Notes: generated from the sequence alone by a model not told the origin. A stretch of 21,935 bases of DNA from Bacillota bacterium (GCA_012727415.1 JAAYHI010000041.1:1-21935); one strand, 5' to 3'; positions 1 to 8,037 are shown, counted from the first letter of the stretch. Numbers and translations are program-made.

Positions 1-1
1 G

Positions 2-1315
2 CTTAAAGAACTGTTAAACACTGAGCTTGGCTTCCAGGAGCTGTTGCAGGGACTGAATGAATTTTTGCCCACCCAGCAAGTGGTTTTGTTCCGCTTGCTG
101 GAAAAAGAACTTGCTCTGGAAATCTTTGAACTCATGGATACCGCCCAGCAAAAGGATTTGTTGCAAGCCTTTACGGCAGCAGAAGTTGCCGAGATGTTCG
201 CCAGCATCGACCCTTCCGACCAGGTCAGGCTGCTGGACGAACTCCCCGCCAAGGTTGCCAAGGAACTGCTGCGATCCATCCCCCCTGAAGACAGGGAAAA
301 AGCTTCAATACTAATGGGCTTTCAGCCAGGGACAGTGGGCCGGGTCATGTCGCCCCGCTACCTGCGCCTGCGTCAAAGTGATACTGCAGGTCATGCCCTG
401 GAGCGCATTCGCGCCCTCAAGCCCGAACCTGAGGAACTGCACAACGTCTGGGTTACCGACAGGAGCAGAGTGCTGGAGGGATTTGTCACCCTCCGGGACC
501 TGGTTCTGGCAGATCCCGATACAACTATCGGGGAGATTATGGATGACCACATCGTCTTTGTCTCGGCTGATACGGATCAGGAAGAGGCCGTGAATATCCT
601 GAAAAAATTCGATCTCGTCAGCCTGCCTGTTGTAGACTCGGAAAACCGCTTAGTGGGTGCCCTGGAATATGACCGGGCACTGGACATCATGGTGGAAGAA
701 GCCACCGAAGACCTGCTGGAAAAGGGCGGCGTCCTCACCCTGCAAAAACGGGAAGAGAATCTCAGCCAACGCCTGATCCATGGTTCTTTAGGGAATATCC
801 TGTCTGCCCGTTTGCCCTTCCTCCTGATTACTCTAGTGGGAGGCCTATTAGCAGGCCTGATCATCAGTGGTTTTGAAACAGCCGTCAGCCAGGTGCCGAC
901 CCTGACCTTTTTCCTGCCCCTGGTATTGGACATGAGCGGCAATGTCGGCAACCAGTCCGCCACTATTTTTACCCGCAGCCTTGTCTTAGAGCATATACGC
1001 CCTAATGCTTTCCTCAAGCCATTACTAAAAGAAACCGGGCGCGGCTTTGCAATCGGCTCAATAATTGGCCTCCTGGCGGCGATAGCTGCCACCCTTTGGC
1101 AAGGAGATATCCAGTTGGGAATGACTATCGGCCTTTCCCTCTTGTGTGCTCTTACCCTTGCCGCAGCCCTGGGTTTTCTGGTCCCCTGGGTGTTGTACAA
1201 ACTGGACTTCGATCAAGCAGTAGGTGCCGGCCCGCTATTGACTACAATTCTTGACATCCTGGGCTTGCTGATTTACTTCTGCCTCGCTATTTTATTTTTG
1301 GGACTGCTTACCTAG
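2..1315 (+). CDS. mgtE: Magnesium transporter MgtE (5' truncated by window edge)
   Basis: MgtE-family Mg2+ channel of the cytoplasmic membrane. The frame is open to the left edge, so about 30 N-terminal residues are probably missing; a TTG at 44 is only the first possible start inside the window. Numbering from that TTG, an alpha-helical N domain (about 1-100) with LLDELPAK-type repeats is followed by two CBS domains (about 101-220), which in this family sense cytosolic Mg2+. Then come about five membrane segments (about 255-423). The pore signature appears as PLVLDMSGNVGNQSATIFTR (292-311), and the conserved Asp of the last helices lies in TTILDILGLL (D404). The gene ends with TAG, immediately before a strong terminator. 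It is convergent with copA. Any Mg2+ riboswitch or promoter would lie outside the window. Confidence 0.95.
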   Translation, partial: LKELLNTELGFQELLQGLNEFLPTQQVVLFRLLEKELALEIFELMDTAQQKDLLQAFTAAEVAEMFASIDPSDQVRLLDELPAKVAKELLRSIPPEDREKASILMGFQPGTVGRVMSPRYLRLRQSDTAGHALERIRALKPEPEELHNVWVTDRSRVLEGFVTLRDLVLADPDTTIGEIMDDHIVFVSADTDQEEAVNILKKFDLVSLPVVDSENRLVGALEYDRALDIMVEEATEDLLEKGGVLTLQKREENLSQRLIHGSLGNILSARLPFLLITLVGGLLAGLIISGFETAVSQVPTLTFFLPLVLDMSGNVGNQSATIFTRSLVLEHIRPNAFLKPLLKETGRGFAIGSIIGLLAAIAATLWQGDIQLGMTIGLSLLCALTLAAALGFLVPWVLYKLDFDQAVGAGPLLTTILDILGLLIYFCLAILFLGLLT

Positions 1316-1318
1316 CCC

Positions 1319-1358
1319 AACAAAACACCCCTTGAGAGTTCTCAAGGGGTGTTTTGTT
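1319..1358. terminator. Bidirectional intrinsic terminator between mgtE and copA
   Basis: A perfect inverted repeat with 18-bp arms (1319-1336 and 1341-1358) and the 4-nt loop AGTT. The stem is GC-rich at its centre and A/T-rich at its outer ends, giving a T-rich tract on both strands. It sits between two convergent genes, a few bases after the mgtE stop and about 10 bases after the copA stop on the other strand. Confidence 0.93.
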
Positions 1359-1369
1359 AACAATACCAA

Positions 1370-3835
1370 TTACGAGGCAGCTTTTATTTTTGCCCGCCGC
1401 AACAGGTTGGCATTGCCGACTACAGTAACAGAGCTCATGGCCATGGATATTTCGGCAATTACCGGATGGAGCAGGCCTAGAATCGCCAGGGGGATGGCAA
1501 TGGAATTGTAGATAAAGGCCCAGAACAGGTTCTGGCGGATCTTTCTGAAGGTAGCCCGGGACAGTTTTACGGCACTGACAACGGCACTCAAACTCCCGCT
1601 GACCAGGGTTATGTCTGCAGCTTCAATGGCAATGTCAGTGCCGGTGCCAATGGCCACTCCCACATCAGCCTGGGTGAGGGCGGGAGCGTCATTAATGCCG
1701 TCTCCCACCATAGCCACTGTCAGCCCTTGCTGTTGCAGGCGCTTGACCTCATCCACCTTGCCTTCGGGCAATACTTCCGCCAGCACCCGGGAAATGCCCA
1801 CCTTAGCAGCTATGGCCTCGGCTGTGCGCCGGTTGTCCCCGGTAATCATGGCTGTTTCCAGGCCCAGGGCCTTGAGGGCCTCGATGGCGGGGACGGAATC
1901 TTCCTTGAGGGTATCGGCCACGGCGACGATGCCGATGACTTTGCCCTCAAAGCCCACCAGCATAGCAGTCTTGCCTTCGGCCTCCAGCCTTGCTATCTCT
2001 TCATCCATGCCATGGGGGTCAAGGCCATGGTCTTCCAGCAGCCTCCGGCTTCCAACCAGGGCCAGGTGCCCGTCGATTTCGGCGCTAACCCCCTTGCCGG
2101 TTATAGCTTGAAAGTTCTGGGGATGGGCTAAGCTAATTCTCTTTTGCCGGGCTCTGGCGACAATGGCCTTGCCCAGGGGATGCTCCGAGCCCACTTCGAC
2201 GCTTGCCGCCAGGCGCAGCAGCTCAGCCTCATCGCCTTCGACAGCTATGACATCAGTTACTTCAGGTTTTCCCTGGGTAATGGTGCCCGTTTTGTCGAAG
2301 ACAATTACATCCACATTGCTCATGGTCTGAATTGCCGCGCCATTGCGGATGAGGATGCCGTTCTCAGCCCCCATGCCGCTGCCCACCATCAAGGCAGTGG
2401 GAGTGGCCAGGCCAAGAGCGCAGGGACAGGCAATGACCAGCACCGCTATGGTGGCATAAAGGGCCAATGTCATTCCCGTTAACTCGGGATTATACCAGGG
2501 AAGCCATTGGGCCAGGGGTGCGCCCACAGCCCTCATGGCTTCGGGAAACAGCAGCCAGGCAATAAATGTGAGGGCCGCAATTACCAGCACCGCATGAACA
2601 AAGAAACCCGTCACCTTGTCGGCAAATTCCTGAATGGGAACCTTGGTCCCCTGGGCCTCCTCCACCAGTTTGACCACCTGGCTGAGGAAGGTATCCTTGC
2701 CGATTTTCGTGGCCCGCACCTGCAGCATACCCTGCTGGTTGACGGTGGAGCCAATTACTTCGTCTCCCTGCCGCCTGGTTACAGGCAGGGATTCTCCAGT
2801 GGCCATGGATTCGTCGACGGCACTCTCCCCTGCCACCACAACGCCGTCGGTGGGGATTTTTTCCCCTGGCCGCACCAGCATAATGTCCCCAACCCGGACT
2901 TGTTGGATGGGCACTTCCCGTTCCTTGCCATCGACCAGTACAATTGCCGTCTTTGCTCCCAGTTCCAGGAGCTTCCTCATCGCTTGAGAAGCCCTGCCTC
3001 GTGCCTTGGTCTCAATATAGCGGCCGGTAAGGTGAAAAGACATAATCATGCCCGCCACCCCGACGTAATTCTCCACAGGGAGAAAGAACACCATGGCGCC
3101 AGTGGTCAATGCCCCCAGTGTGCCCAGGGAAATTAGAGTGTCCATATTGGCACCGCCGTGGCGGAGAGCGCGCCAGGCAGATCTGTACACATGGCCGCCA
3201 GCCCAGAACAATACCGGCAGGGCGAGCAGTACCATACCCAAGTTGTAACTGAGGGTGCTGGGCCAGCCATGCTGGTGCCCGCCCCGGGTCATGGCAATTA
3301 GCATCCAGATCGCAGCAGGAATGGTAAAGGCCCAGGCCGTCCACATTCTCCGGGCAGCTAAGCGCAGTTTGGCATCGTCTTCATCTTCCGAATCCTCTTC
3401 CTGTGCCAGGCGGCCAAGGTATCCGGCTTTGTCAATGGCGGCCAGGAGGCTGTCAAGGTCCGTGACTGCAGGATTATACTCTACACTTGCCCTCCCGGTG
3501 GTCAGGTTGACTACAGCGGACCTTACACCCGGTGCTGAGTTTAATGCCCTTTCCACCCTGTTGGAACAGGCAGCGCAGGTCATCCCCTCAACTGCTAACT
3601 CCGCCCTGGCATTATCCTGGGCCACCAGGTAGCCAGTCTTCTCTATTGCCTGGGCCAGGGCGGCTTCGTCGACCTGGGCGGGGTCATATTCAACGCTGGC
3701 CTTTTCAGTGGTTAAGTTCACTGAGGCAGAAATTACTCCATCAATTTTTTGCAACGCCTTCTCGACGCGGGCAGAACACGCTGCACAGGTCATGCCTTCT
3801 ATCTTTAAGGTCGTTGTCACAACTTTTTTGCTCAA
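1370..3835 (-). CDS. copA: Copper-exporting P1B-type ATPase CopA
   Basis: Cu+-translocating P1B-1 ATPase of the cytoplasmic membrane, exporting cytosolic Cu+ with ATP. Two N-terminal heavy-metal-associated domains each carry GMTCAAC (Cys 17/20 and 87/90). They are followed by membrane segments, the actuator TGES (346-349), the intramembrane metal site CPC (470-472), the phosphorylation motif DKTGT (D514), the HP dipeptide of the nucleotide domain (552-553), and GDGINDAP (711-718). C-terminal YNSIA and MSS residues (about 776 and 800) match the Cu+-specific P1B-1 pattern rather than Zn/Cd pumps. Length 821 is normal for the two-HMA form. The start is TTG at 3835, chosen for the AAGGAGGG ribosome site (3842-3849) six bases upstream. 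The upstream promoter carries a CsoR-type operator. No csoR or copZ is present in this window. Confidence 0.96.
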   Translation of the reverse strand: MSKKVVTTTLKIEGMTCAACSARVEKALQKIDGVISASVNLTTEKASVEYDPAQVDEAALAQAIEKTGYLVAQDNARAELAVEGMTCAACSNRVERALNSAPGVRSAVVNLTTGRASVEYNPAVTDLDSLLAAIDKAGYLGRLAQEEDSEDEDDAKLRLAARRMWTAWAFTIPAAIWMLIAMTRGGHQHGWPSTLSYNLGMVLLALPVLFWAGGHVYRSAWRALRHGGANMDTLISLGTLGALTTGAMVFFLPVENYVGVAGMIMSFHLTGRYIETKARGRASQAMRKLLELGAKTAIVLVDGKEREVPIQQVRVGDIMLVRPGEKIPTDGVVVAGESAVDESMATGESLPVTRRQGDEVIGSTVNQQGMLQVRATKIGKDTFLSQVVKLVEEAQGTKVPIQEFADKVTGFFVHAVLVIAALTFIAWLLFPEAMRAVGAPLAQWLPWYNPELTGMTLALYATIAVLVIACPCALGLATPTALMVGSGMGAENGILIRNGAAIQTMSNVDVIVFDKTGTITQGKPEVTDVIAVEGDEAELLRLAASVEVGSEHPLGKAIVARARQKRISLAHPQNFQAITGKGVSAEIDGHLALVGSRRLLEDHGLDPHGMDEEIARLEAEGKTAMLVGFEGKVIGIVAVADTLKEDSVPAIEALKALGLETAMITGDNRRTAEAIAAKVGISRVLAEVLPEGKVDEVKRLQQQGLTVAMVGDGINDAPALTQADVGVAIGTGTDIAIEAADITLVSGSLSAVVSAVKLSRATFRKIRQNLFWAFIYNSIAIPLAILGLLHPVIAEISMAMSSVTVVGNANLLRRAKIKAAS

Positions 3836-3850
3836 CTCCCACCCTCCTTT

Positions 3851-3867
3851 ATACCCTATCCGGGTAT
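3851..3867. promoter_or_regulatory. CsoR-type copper operator
   Basis: ATACCCTATCCGGGTAT is a near-perfect palindrome with TACCC/GGGTA half sites, the form known for CsoR copper-sensing repressors (the Bacillus copZA operator has the same half sites and a G/C-rich centre). It covers the predicted transcription start of copA and lies upstream of the ribosome site. A second, poorer TACCCTAGTATA sequence lies near 3901-3912, upstream of the -35. The family link is from memory of published operators. Confidence 0.75.
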
Positions 3868-3871
3868 ATTA

Positions 3872-3900
3872 AATTTACCTGATTTTTTTCTCCCTGTCAA
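3872..3900 (-). promoter_or_regulatory. copA promoter
   Basis: On the minus strand, -35 TTGACA (3895-3900) is separated by exactly 17 bases from -10 TAAATT (3872-3877). The consensus -35 and optimal spacing point to a strong sigma-A promoter held down by a repressor. Its predicted start site falls inside the adjacent palindrome. Confidence 0.75.
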
Positions 3901-3955
3901 TACCCTAGTATATTAGTCGGGAATACCTGTTTCCATCAACAACTTTAGTGTACAC

Positions 3956-3982
3956 AATAAAACCGATGGAAAATCCATCGGT
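3956..3982 (-). terminator. Intrinsic terminator of the DUF368 gene
   Basis: The 9-bp arms ACCGATGGA (3962-3970) and TCCATCGGT (3974-3982) have a 3-nt loop and are followed on the minus strand by a T-rich tract (complement of 3956-3961). The hairpin overlaps the first base of the DUF368 stop codon. It separates this gene from copA transcription downstream. Confidence 0.85.
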
Positions 3983-4731
3983 CATCTGCTTCCCCACCAC
4001 CAGACCAGGGCAAACCCAGCTATGGCGGCTGTCACCAGCAACACTGGATTAGCAAAACTGGCGGGAATCAACATCCTGCCTGCCCCCAGAATCAAGCCGG
4101 AAAACAGCCAGCTGATGGTGGCCCGGTAGCGGGAATAGATGTTGTCCAGAGCATTGGCAAGACCGAAGATGCCTATGGCAGCGCCAACCAGAAAGATGCC
4201 CAGGGTAATCCAGTCCAAATCTCCCAGGGCCTTAAGCAAGTCATCATAGATGCCCATGATAATTAATACTGAACTGCCGGTTACACCCGGCAATATCATG
4301 GTGGCACTGGACAATATCCCGCCAATAAGAAGGGTGGCGATGGTGGGAGTGACATCGCTGTGTCCCAGGTCCAGCTGCCCGTCAGATAATATCAATCCCA
4401 CGGCAAGTCCGATGAGCAATGCCGCTGCCCGCCTGAAGGTGGGCTTGTAGTGTTCCCCCAACACTGCCTTTACCGATGCCAGGATACAACCCAATAAGAA
4501 AGCAGAGACAATGGAAGAATATGCCGCAAGGAGCCAGGCAAAAACCTTGCCGCTGAGCACTATGCCTGCCCCGGCCCCTAGGACAAAAGGAATCCATGGC
4601 AATACCCGCAGCCGGGCCAAGTCCTGCATAAGCCTTTCATAAAGGCCAAGAAGCAGCAGCATGGTTCCGCCGCTCATGCCGGGCAAGACAATAATACACC
4701 CTGTTATCAGTCCTTTAACCACCATATCCAC
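3982..4731 (-). CDS. DUF368 family membrane protein (putative undecaprenyl-phosphate translocase)
   Basis: Polytopic membrane protein of 249 residues with about seven or eight hydrophobic segments. It has two internally similar halves, each with the DUF368 signature: PGMSGGTMLLLLGLYERL (17-34) and PGVTGSSVLIIMGIYDDLL (148-166). DUF368 proteins (PopT of Vibrio) have been reported to flip undecaprenyl phosphate back across the cytoplasmic membrane for reuse in cell-wall synthesis; that function is carried over from the family. It is somewhat shorter than typical members (about 270-300). The start is GTG at 4731, with the GGAGAGGAAG ribosome site six bases upstream; the in-frame ATG two codons later is less well spaced. 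It has its own promoter, divergent from the zinc-ribbon gene, and its own terminator. Confidence 0.88.
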   Translation of the reverse strand: MDMVVKGLITGCIIVLPGMSGGTMLLLLGLYERLMQDLARLRVLPWIPFVLGAGAGIVLSGKVFAWLLAAYSSIVSAFLLGCILASVKAVLGEHYKPTFRRAAALLIGLAVGLILSDGQLDLGHSDVTPTIATLLIGGILSSATMILPGVTGSSVLIIMGIYDDLLKALGDLDWITLGIFLVGAAIGIFGLANALDNIYSRYRATISWLFSGLILGAGRMLIPASFANPVLLVTAAIAGFALVWWWGSR

Positions 4732-4767
4732 GGCAATCTTCCTCTCCGCCTGCTTGTTAACAGCCCT

Positions 4768-4796
4768 ATTTTACAACCTTCTCCCCCGGGAAACAA
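4768..4796 (-). promoter_or_regulatory. Probable promoter of the DUF368 gene
   Basis: On the minus strand, TTGTTT (4791-4796) is 17 bases from TAAAAT (4768-4773). The -10 matches consensus at 5 of 6 positions but the -35 at only 3 of 6. Placement about 35 bases before the GTG start is right. Confidence 0.5.
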
Positions 4797-4806
4797 GTTT
4801 GAGCTG

Positions 4807-4835
4807 TTGAAAATCCTGCTTGCTTCCTATATAAT
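4807..4835 (+). promoter_or_regulatory. Strong sigma-A promoter of the small zinc-ribbon gene
   Basis: TTGAAA (4807-4812) and a perfect TATAAT (4830-4835) are separated by 17 bases. The start codon follows about 45 bases downstream. It is divergent from, and only about 10 bases away from, the putative DUF368 promoter. Confidence 0.85.
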
Positions 4836-4880
4836 TTGGAGAGTCATGTAAAATTGTTTTTATTCTGGGGGTGGATTCAA

Positions 4881-5039
4881 ATGGCCAAACAAAATCGCGG
4901 CAAAGGACTGTGGGACAAGCCTGGCAGAGGCAAGGGCACCTGCCCCCTTTGCGCACGGACTAGCACTAAGCTCCTGTGGCAGACTAAAGACCAACAGGGC
5001 AATGATGTCCAGGTCTGCAAGCGCTGCAAAAACCGTTAA
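4881..5039 (+). CDS. Small zinc-ribbon protein (52 residues, function unknown)
   Basis: A 52-residue basic protein with two CxxC knuckles, CPLC (21-24) and CKRC (46-49), spaced as in a zinc ribbon, preceded by a Lys/Arg/Gly-rich N-terminus (KGLWDKPGRGKGTC). This suggests a cytosolic RNA-, DNA- or ribosome-binding protein, but no function is established. I chose ATG at 4881, with the GGGGGTGG ribosome site six bases upstream. A longer reading from 4836 would start inside the promoter region and is unlikely. The gene has its own near-consensus promoter and its own terminator, so it is monocistronic and probably well expressed. It shares the terminator with the convergent feoB. Confidence 0.82.
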   Translation: MAKQNRGKGLWDKPGRGKGTCPLCARTSTKLLWQTKDQQGNDVQVCKRCKNR

Positions 5040-5076
5040 AAAAAGCGGCCACTGGCGATTCCAGTGGCCGCTTTTT
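5040..5076. terminator. Bidirectional intrinsic terminator between the zinc-ribbon gene and feoB
   Basis: 16-bp arms (5040-5055 and 5061-5076) with a 5-nt CGATT loop. The GC-rich core GCGGCCACTGG/CCAGTGGCCGC is flanked by A and T runs, so it works on both strands. It overlaps the stop codons of both convergent genes. The core resembles the helicase terminator at 9572-9605. Confidence 0.93.
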
Positions 5077-7174
5077 ACTGCCCAAGTCCCAACAACCGGA
5101 CTGCTGCCGTAAGGGTTGCACAGACTATTATCCCCGCCAGTGTTGGCACCAGGAAAGCAAGCAAAGTCCATTTCCAGCTCTGGGTTTCTTTGCGAATTGT
5201 CCATAGCGTCGTGCCGCAAGGAAAGTGGAGCAGAGAAAACAGCATGACATTTACTGCCGTCAACCAGGTCCAGCCGTTAGCCATCAGCAGTTGTCTTAAT
5301 GCTGCAAGGCTTTCCATCTCCTGCATAGAGCCGCTGCCCAGGTAGCTCATAATAATTATCGGCAATACAATCTCATTGGCGGGCAAGCCCAGCAGAAAGC
5401 CCATGAGAATAAAGCCATCCATCCCCATGAGCCAACCCAGGGGCGCAAGGATCCTCCCGCCATGGGCCAGGAGGCTGTTATCGGCCACAGTGATATTGGC
5501 CATAAGCCAAATCACTGCTCCCGCCGGGACAGCCACCGCCACCGCCCGCCCCAGGACAAATAATGTCCGGTCAAAAATTGAGCGCACCAGAATCTTTCCC
5601 ACCTGGGGCTTGCGGTACGGAGGCAGCTCGAGAATAAAGGAAGAGGGCACCCCCCGCAAAATGGTCCTGGATAATAACTTGGACACCCACAGAGTCATAA
5701 CTATCCCGACGATAATTACTCCCAGCACCGCCGCAGCCGCAAGCCCCTCCCCCAGGAACCCTGCCCCCGTCACTAAAAAGGCCGAAGCCATGACTATGAG
5801 CAGGGGGAAGCGCCCGTTGCAGGGAACGAAATTATTTGTGATGACAGCAATGAGCCTCTCCCGGGGGGAATCGATAATGCGGCAGGCGATGACACCGGCT
5901 GCATTACAGCCAAACCCCATGCACATGGTCAGGGCTTGCTTGCCATGAGCGCAAGCCTTGTTGAAATAATGGTCGAGATTAAAGGCCACCCGGGGTAAGT
6001 ACCCCAGGTCCTCCAGCAGTGTAAAAAGAGGAAAGAATATGGCCATGGGCGGCAACATCACCGACACTACCCAGGCAAGGGTACGATACATTCCCGAGAC
6101 CACAATTCCATGCAGCCATGCAGGCAAGGTCTCCCACAATGCCAGGCCGTTAAGCCAGTCCTCAATGCCAAACAGCAGCTTGGCGAGCATCTGGGAGGGA
6201 TAATTTGCACCCTGTATAGTCAGCCAGAATATAAAACCCAGCAAAGCGATCATTATCGGAAAGCCAAACACCTTAGAAGTCAGCACATTGTCAATCTTTC
6301 TGTCCAGGGCATTGGGCTTTTCGTTCTCCAGCCGCACCGCCTTTTGATAAATCTTCTCCGCCTCTGTGACTATGCTTGTGACGATGAGATCTGGAGAAAT
6401 GCTGCCCGTCTCCCGGCCTGCAGCGGACAAAAATTTGGCATTGCCCTGCTGATTATAGCCCAAAGAAGATAACACAGCCTCTTCCCCTGTGGCCAGCCTC
6501 AGGGCCAGCCAGCGGCTGTTGGGAATAAGCCCGGTGAGTTCAGGGCTTAGCGAGGCAATTATTGCCTCCACCTCAGGGGGATAGCTTACTTGCCGGGGCT
6601 GACTGGGCCAGCCCGCTGCCATCCGGGCAATAGCAGCTTTAAGAGTCCCCAGCCCCTCCCCCATGCGGGCACTGGTGCCCACTACCGGCACGCCTAATTC
6701 CCGCTCCAGCAGCTCGAGGTCAACATGGATCCCCTTCCGCCTGGCCTCATCCATAAGATTTACACACATCACCACCCGGTCTGTAATCTCCAAAATCTGC
6801 AAGACCAGGTTGAGGTTGCGCTGGAGCGAGGTGGCATCGGTCACCACCACCGTCACATCGGGCTGGCCAAAACAGATGAAGTCCCTGGCCACCTCCTCCT
6901 CTACAGAATTCGCCAGCAAAGAATAAGTTCCCGGCAAATCCACCAACAGATATTTTTCGTTGCCAAATTGATATCGGCCCAGGGCATTGGTGACAGTCTT
7001 GCCAGGCCAGTTCCCGGTATGCTGATTCATACCCGTAAGACTGTTAAAAACTGTGCTTTTCCCGGTATTCGGGTTGCCTGCCAGAGCGATGACCTTTTCA
7101 GTGCGCTTACCCGGCCCTGGAATACTGAAGTCTTTCCTTACTTGGGCGCCCGTTGATTGCGTCGTCAGCCCCAT
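5075..7174 (-). CDS. feoB: Ferrous iron transport protein B (FeoB)
   Basis: FeoB, the GTPase-coupled Fe2+ importer of the cytoplasmic membrane. The N-terminal G domain shows G1 GNPNTGKS (33-40), G2 Thr in WPGKTVT, G3 DLPG (79-82), G4 NLMD (139-142) and a G5-like SAR (168-170). A GDI-like helical region (about 190-300) follows, then a membrane part with paired gate segments. These include LGYLPRVAFNLDHYF, GFGCNAAGVIACRII and NNFVPCNGRFPLL, the clostridial variant with conserved Cys residues. Length is 699 against about 770 in Escherichia coli. The start is ATG at 7174, seven bases after the feoA stop, so the two are co-transcribed and probably translationally coupled. No feoC is seen. The stop lies inside the shared terminator. 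Confidence 0.96.
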   Translation of the reverse strand: MGLTTQSTGAQVRKDFSIPGPGKRTEKVIALAGNPNTGKSTVFNSLTGMNQHTGNWPGKTVTNALGRYQFGNEKYLLVDLPGTYSLLANSVEEEVARDFICFGQPDVTVVVTDATSLQRNLNLVLQILEITDRVVMCVNLMDEARRKGIHVDLELLERELGVPVVGTSARMGEGLGTLKAAIARMAAGWPSQPRQVSYPPEVEAIIASLSPELTGLIPNSRWLALRLATGEEAVLSSLGYNQQGNAKFLSAAGRETGSISPDLIVTSIVTEAEKIYQKAVRLENEKPNALDRKIDNVLTSKVFGFPIMIALLGFIFWLTIQGANYPSQMLAKLLFGIEDWLNGLALWETLPAWLHGIVVSGMYRTLAWVVSVMLPPMAIFFPLFTLLEDLGYLPRVAFNLDHYFNKACAHGKQALTMCMGFGCNAAGVIACRIIDSPRERLIAVITNNFVPCNGRFPLLIVMASAFLVTGAGFLGEGLAAAAVLGVIIVGIVMTLWVSKLLSRTILRGVPSSFILELPPYRKPQVGKILVRSIFDRTLFVLGRAVAVAVPAGAVIWLMANITVADNSLLAHGGRILAPLGWLMGMDGFILMGFLLGLPANEIVLPIIIMSYLGSGSMQEMESLAALRQLLMANGWTWLTAVNVMLFSLLHFPCGTTLWTIRKETQSWKWTLLAFLVPTLAGIIVCATLTAAVRLLGLGQ

Positions 7175-7181
7175 GGCTCAC

Positions 7182-7421
7182 CTACAACATATCAACGATT
7201 ATTTGGCCAGCCTCAGCATTGCGCAGGGCAATGAGGGTCCCCCGGATTTCATAGGCCATGGGATTGCCGGCAGGACTCCTGAGCACCGTCTCTACCGGCG
7301 TGCCGACTACAAGCCCTAAGTCCAGCAGACGCCGCCGGCTGCCGGTGTCGGCCCTTAACTCCCTGACTACCCCCCGCCTCCCAAAGGGCAATTGACTAAG
7401 GGGCATACTTTGACTCTTCAT
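7182..7421 (-). CDS. feoA: Ferrous iron transport protein A (FeoA)
   Basis: A 79-residue cytosolic FeoA with the SH3-like beta-barrel of the family. Recognisable stretches are LPFGRRGVVRELRAD, RRRLLDLGLVVGTPVE and the C-terminal NPMAYEIRGTLIALRNAEAGQI. It is needed for FeoB activity, probably by contacting its G domain. First gene of the feoAB operon; it ends seven bases before feoB. The ATG at 7421 has the CAGGAGGG ribosome site at good spacing. The gap upstream, shared with the divergent mntR-like gene, holds two MntR-box-like sequences. Confidence 0.93.
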   Translation of the reverse strand: MKSQSMPLSQLPFGRRGVVRELRADTGSRRRLLDLGLVVGTPVETVLRSPAGNPMAYEIRGTLIALRNAEAGQIIVDML

Positions 7422-7453
7422 TTATTAACCCTCCTGGAATGTTATCGGCAGCA

Positions 7454-7483
7454 AACATAGTTTCCTACAAGCAAAATATGCAA
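7454..7483 (-). promoter_or_regulatory. Possible feoAB promoter with MntR-box-like operator
   Basis: On the minus strand, TTGCAT (7478-7483) and TATGTT (7454-7459) are 18 bases apart, which is a weak match. The spacer contains AGTTTCCTACAAGCAAA (plus strand, 7459-7475). This differs at three positions from the Bacillus MntR box as I recall it (AGTTTCCTTAAGGCAAA, complement of the mntH site). A repressor bound there would block polymerase. The promoter is tentative; the operator-like match is better. Confidence 0.5.
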
Positions 7484-7522
7484 ATATCCAGGGGTAGTGT
7501 TGAATACTTATTAGAAGAGGTA

Positions 7523-7540
7523 AAAAGCCTAAGGCAAAAG
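7523..7540. promoter_or_regulatory. Possible second MntR-type box before the regulator gene
   Basis: AAAAGCCTAAGGCAAAAG contains the palindrome GCCT-A-AGGC inside A-rich flanks. Its right half, AAGGCAAA, is identical to the MntR box half site, with the centre one base shorter than usual. It lies directly upstream of the regulator's ribosome site, as expected for autoregulation. I see no clear sigma-A promoter for the regulator. Confidence 0.45.
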
Positions 7541-7551
7541 GGGGTATGGCC

Positions 7552-8037
7552 ATGACCAAAAAAAACAAATCTTTCCACACCGCCCGGGGCTACCAGCTCC
7601 TTCTTCAGGAGAAAAAGAGCATGACCCCCTCCATGGAGGATTATCTGGAGATGATCTACCGCAACTGCCTGAATGACGGCTATACCCGTGTGTCTGTCCT
7701 GGCGGAAAACCTCAATGTGCAAGCCCCTTCCGCCAGCCGCATGATTCAAAAACTCTCTGAACTTGGCCTTCTGGACTATGAAAAGTATGGCATCATCCGC
7801 CTCACCGAGGCAGGAGAAGAACTGGGAGAGTTTCTCTACAACCGCCATCAAATTGTCGAAGAGTTTTTAACCCTCCTTGGAGTTACCGAATCCCTGCTTG
7901 CCGAAACTGAAATGATTGAGCACCACCTCAGCCCGGACACATTAAACCGCATTGCCCAACTCAACAACTTCTTTCTCGACAACCCCGGGATTCATAAAGA
8001 ATACGAGGAATACACCTCCGAAAAACATGAGACCTGA
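7552..8037 (+). CDS. mntR: MntR-like metalloregulator (DtxR/MntR family)
   Basis: DtxR/MntR-family metal-dependent repressor of about 161 residues with an N-terminal winged helix and a C-terminal dimerisation domain, without the SH3 domain of DtxR. It resembles Bacillus MntR closely: TPSMEDYLEMIY, YTRVSVLAENLNV (recognition helix region), NRHQIVEEFL and ETEMIEHHLS. All six metal ligands of MntR (Asp8, Glu11, His77, Glu99, Glu102, His103) have matching residues. A basic extension of about 25 residues precedes the core. The start is probably ATG at 7552, since the GGGGG ribosome site is seven bases away but only one base from the ATG at 7546. Divergent from feoAB, which it probably controls. 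The ligand set suggests Mn2+ or Fe2+ sensing. Confidence 0.88.
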   Translation: MTKKNKSFHTARGYQLLLQEKKSMTPSMEDYLEMIYRNCLNDGYTRVSVLAENLNVQAPSASRMIQKLSELGLLDYEKYGIIRLTEAGEELGEFLYNRHQIVEEFLTLLGVTESLLAETEMIEHHLSPDTLNRIAQLNNFFLDNPGIHKEYEEYTSEKHET

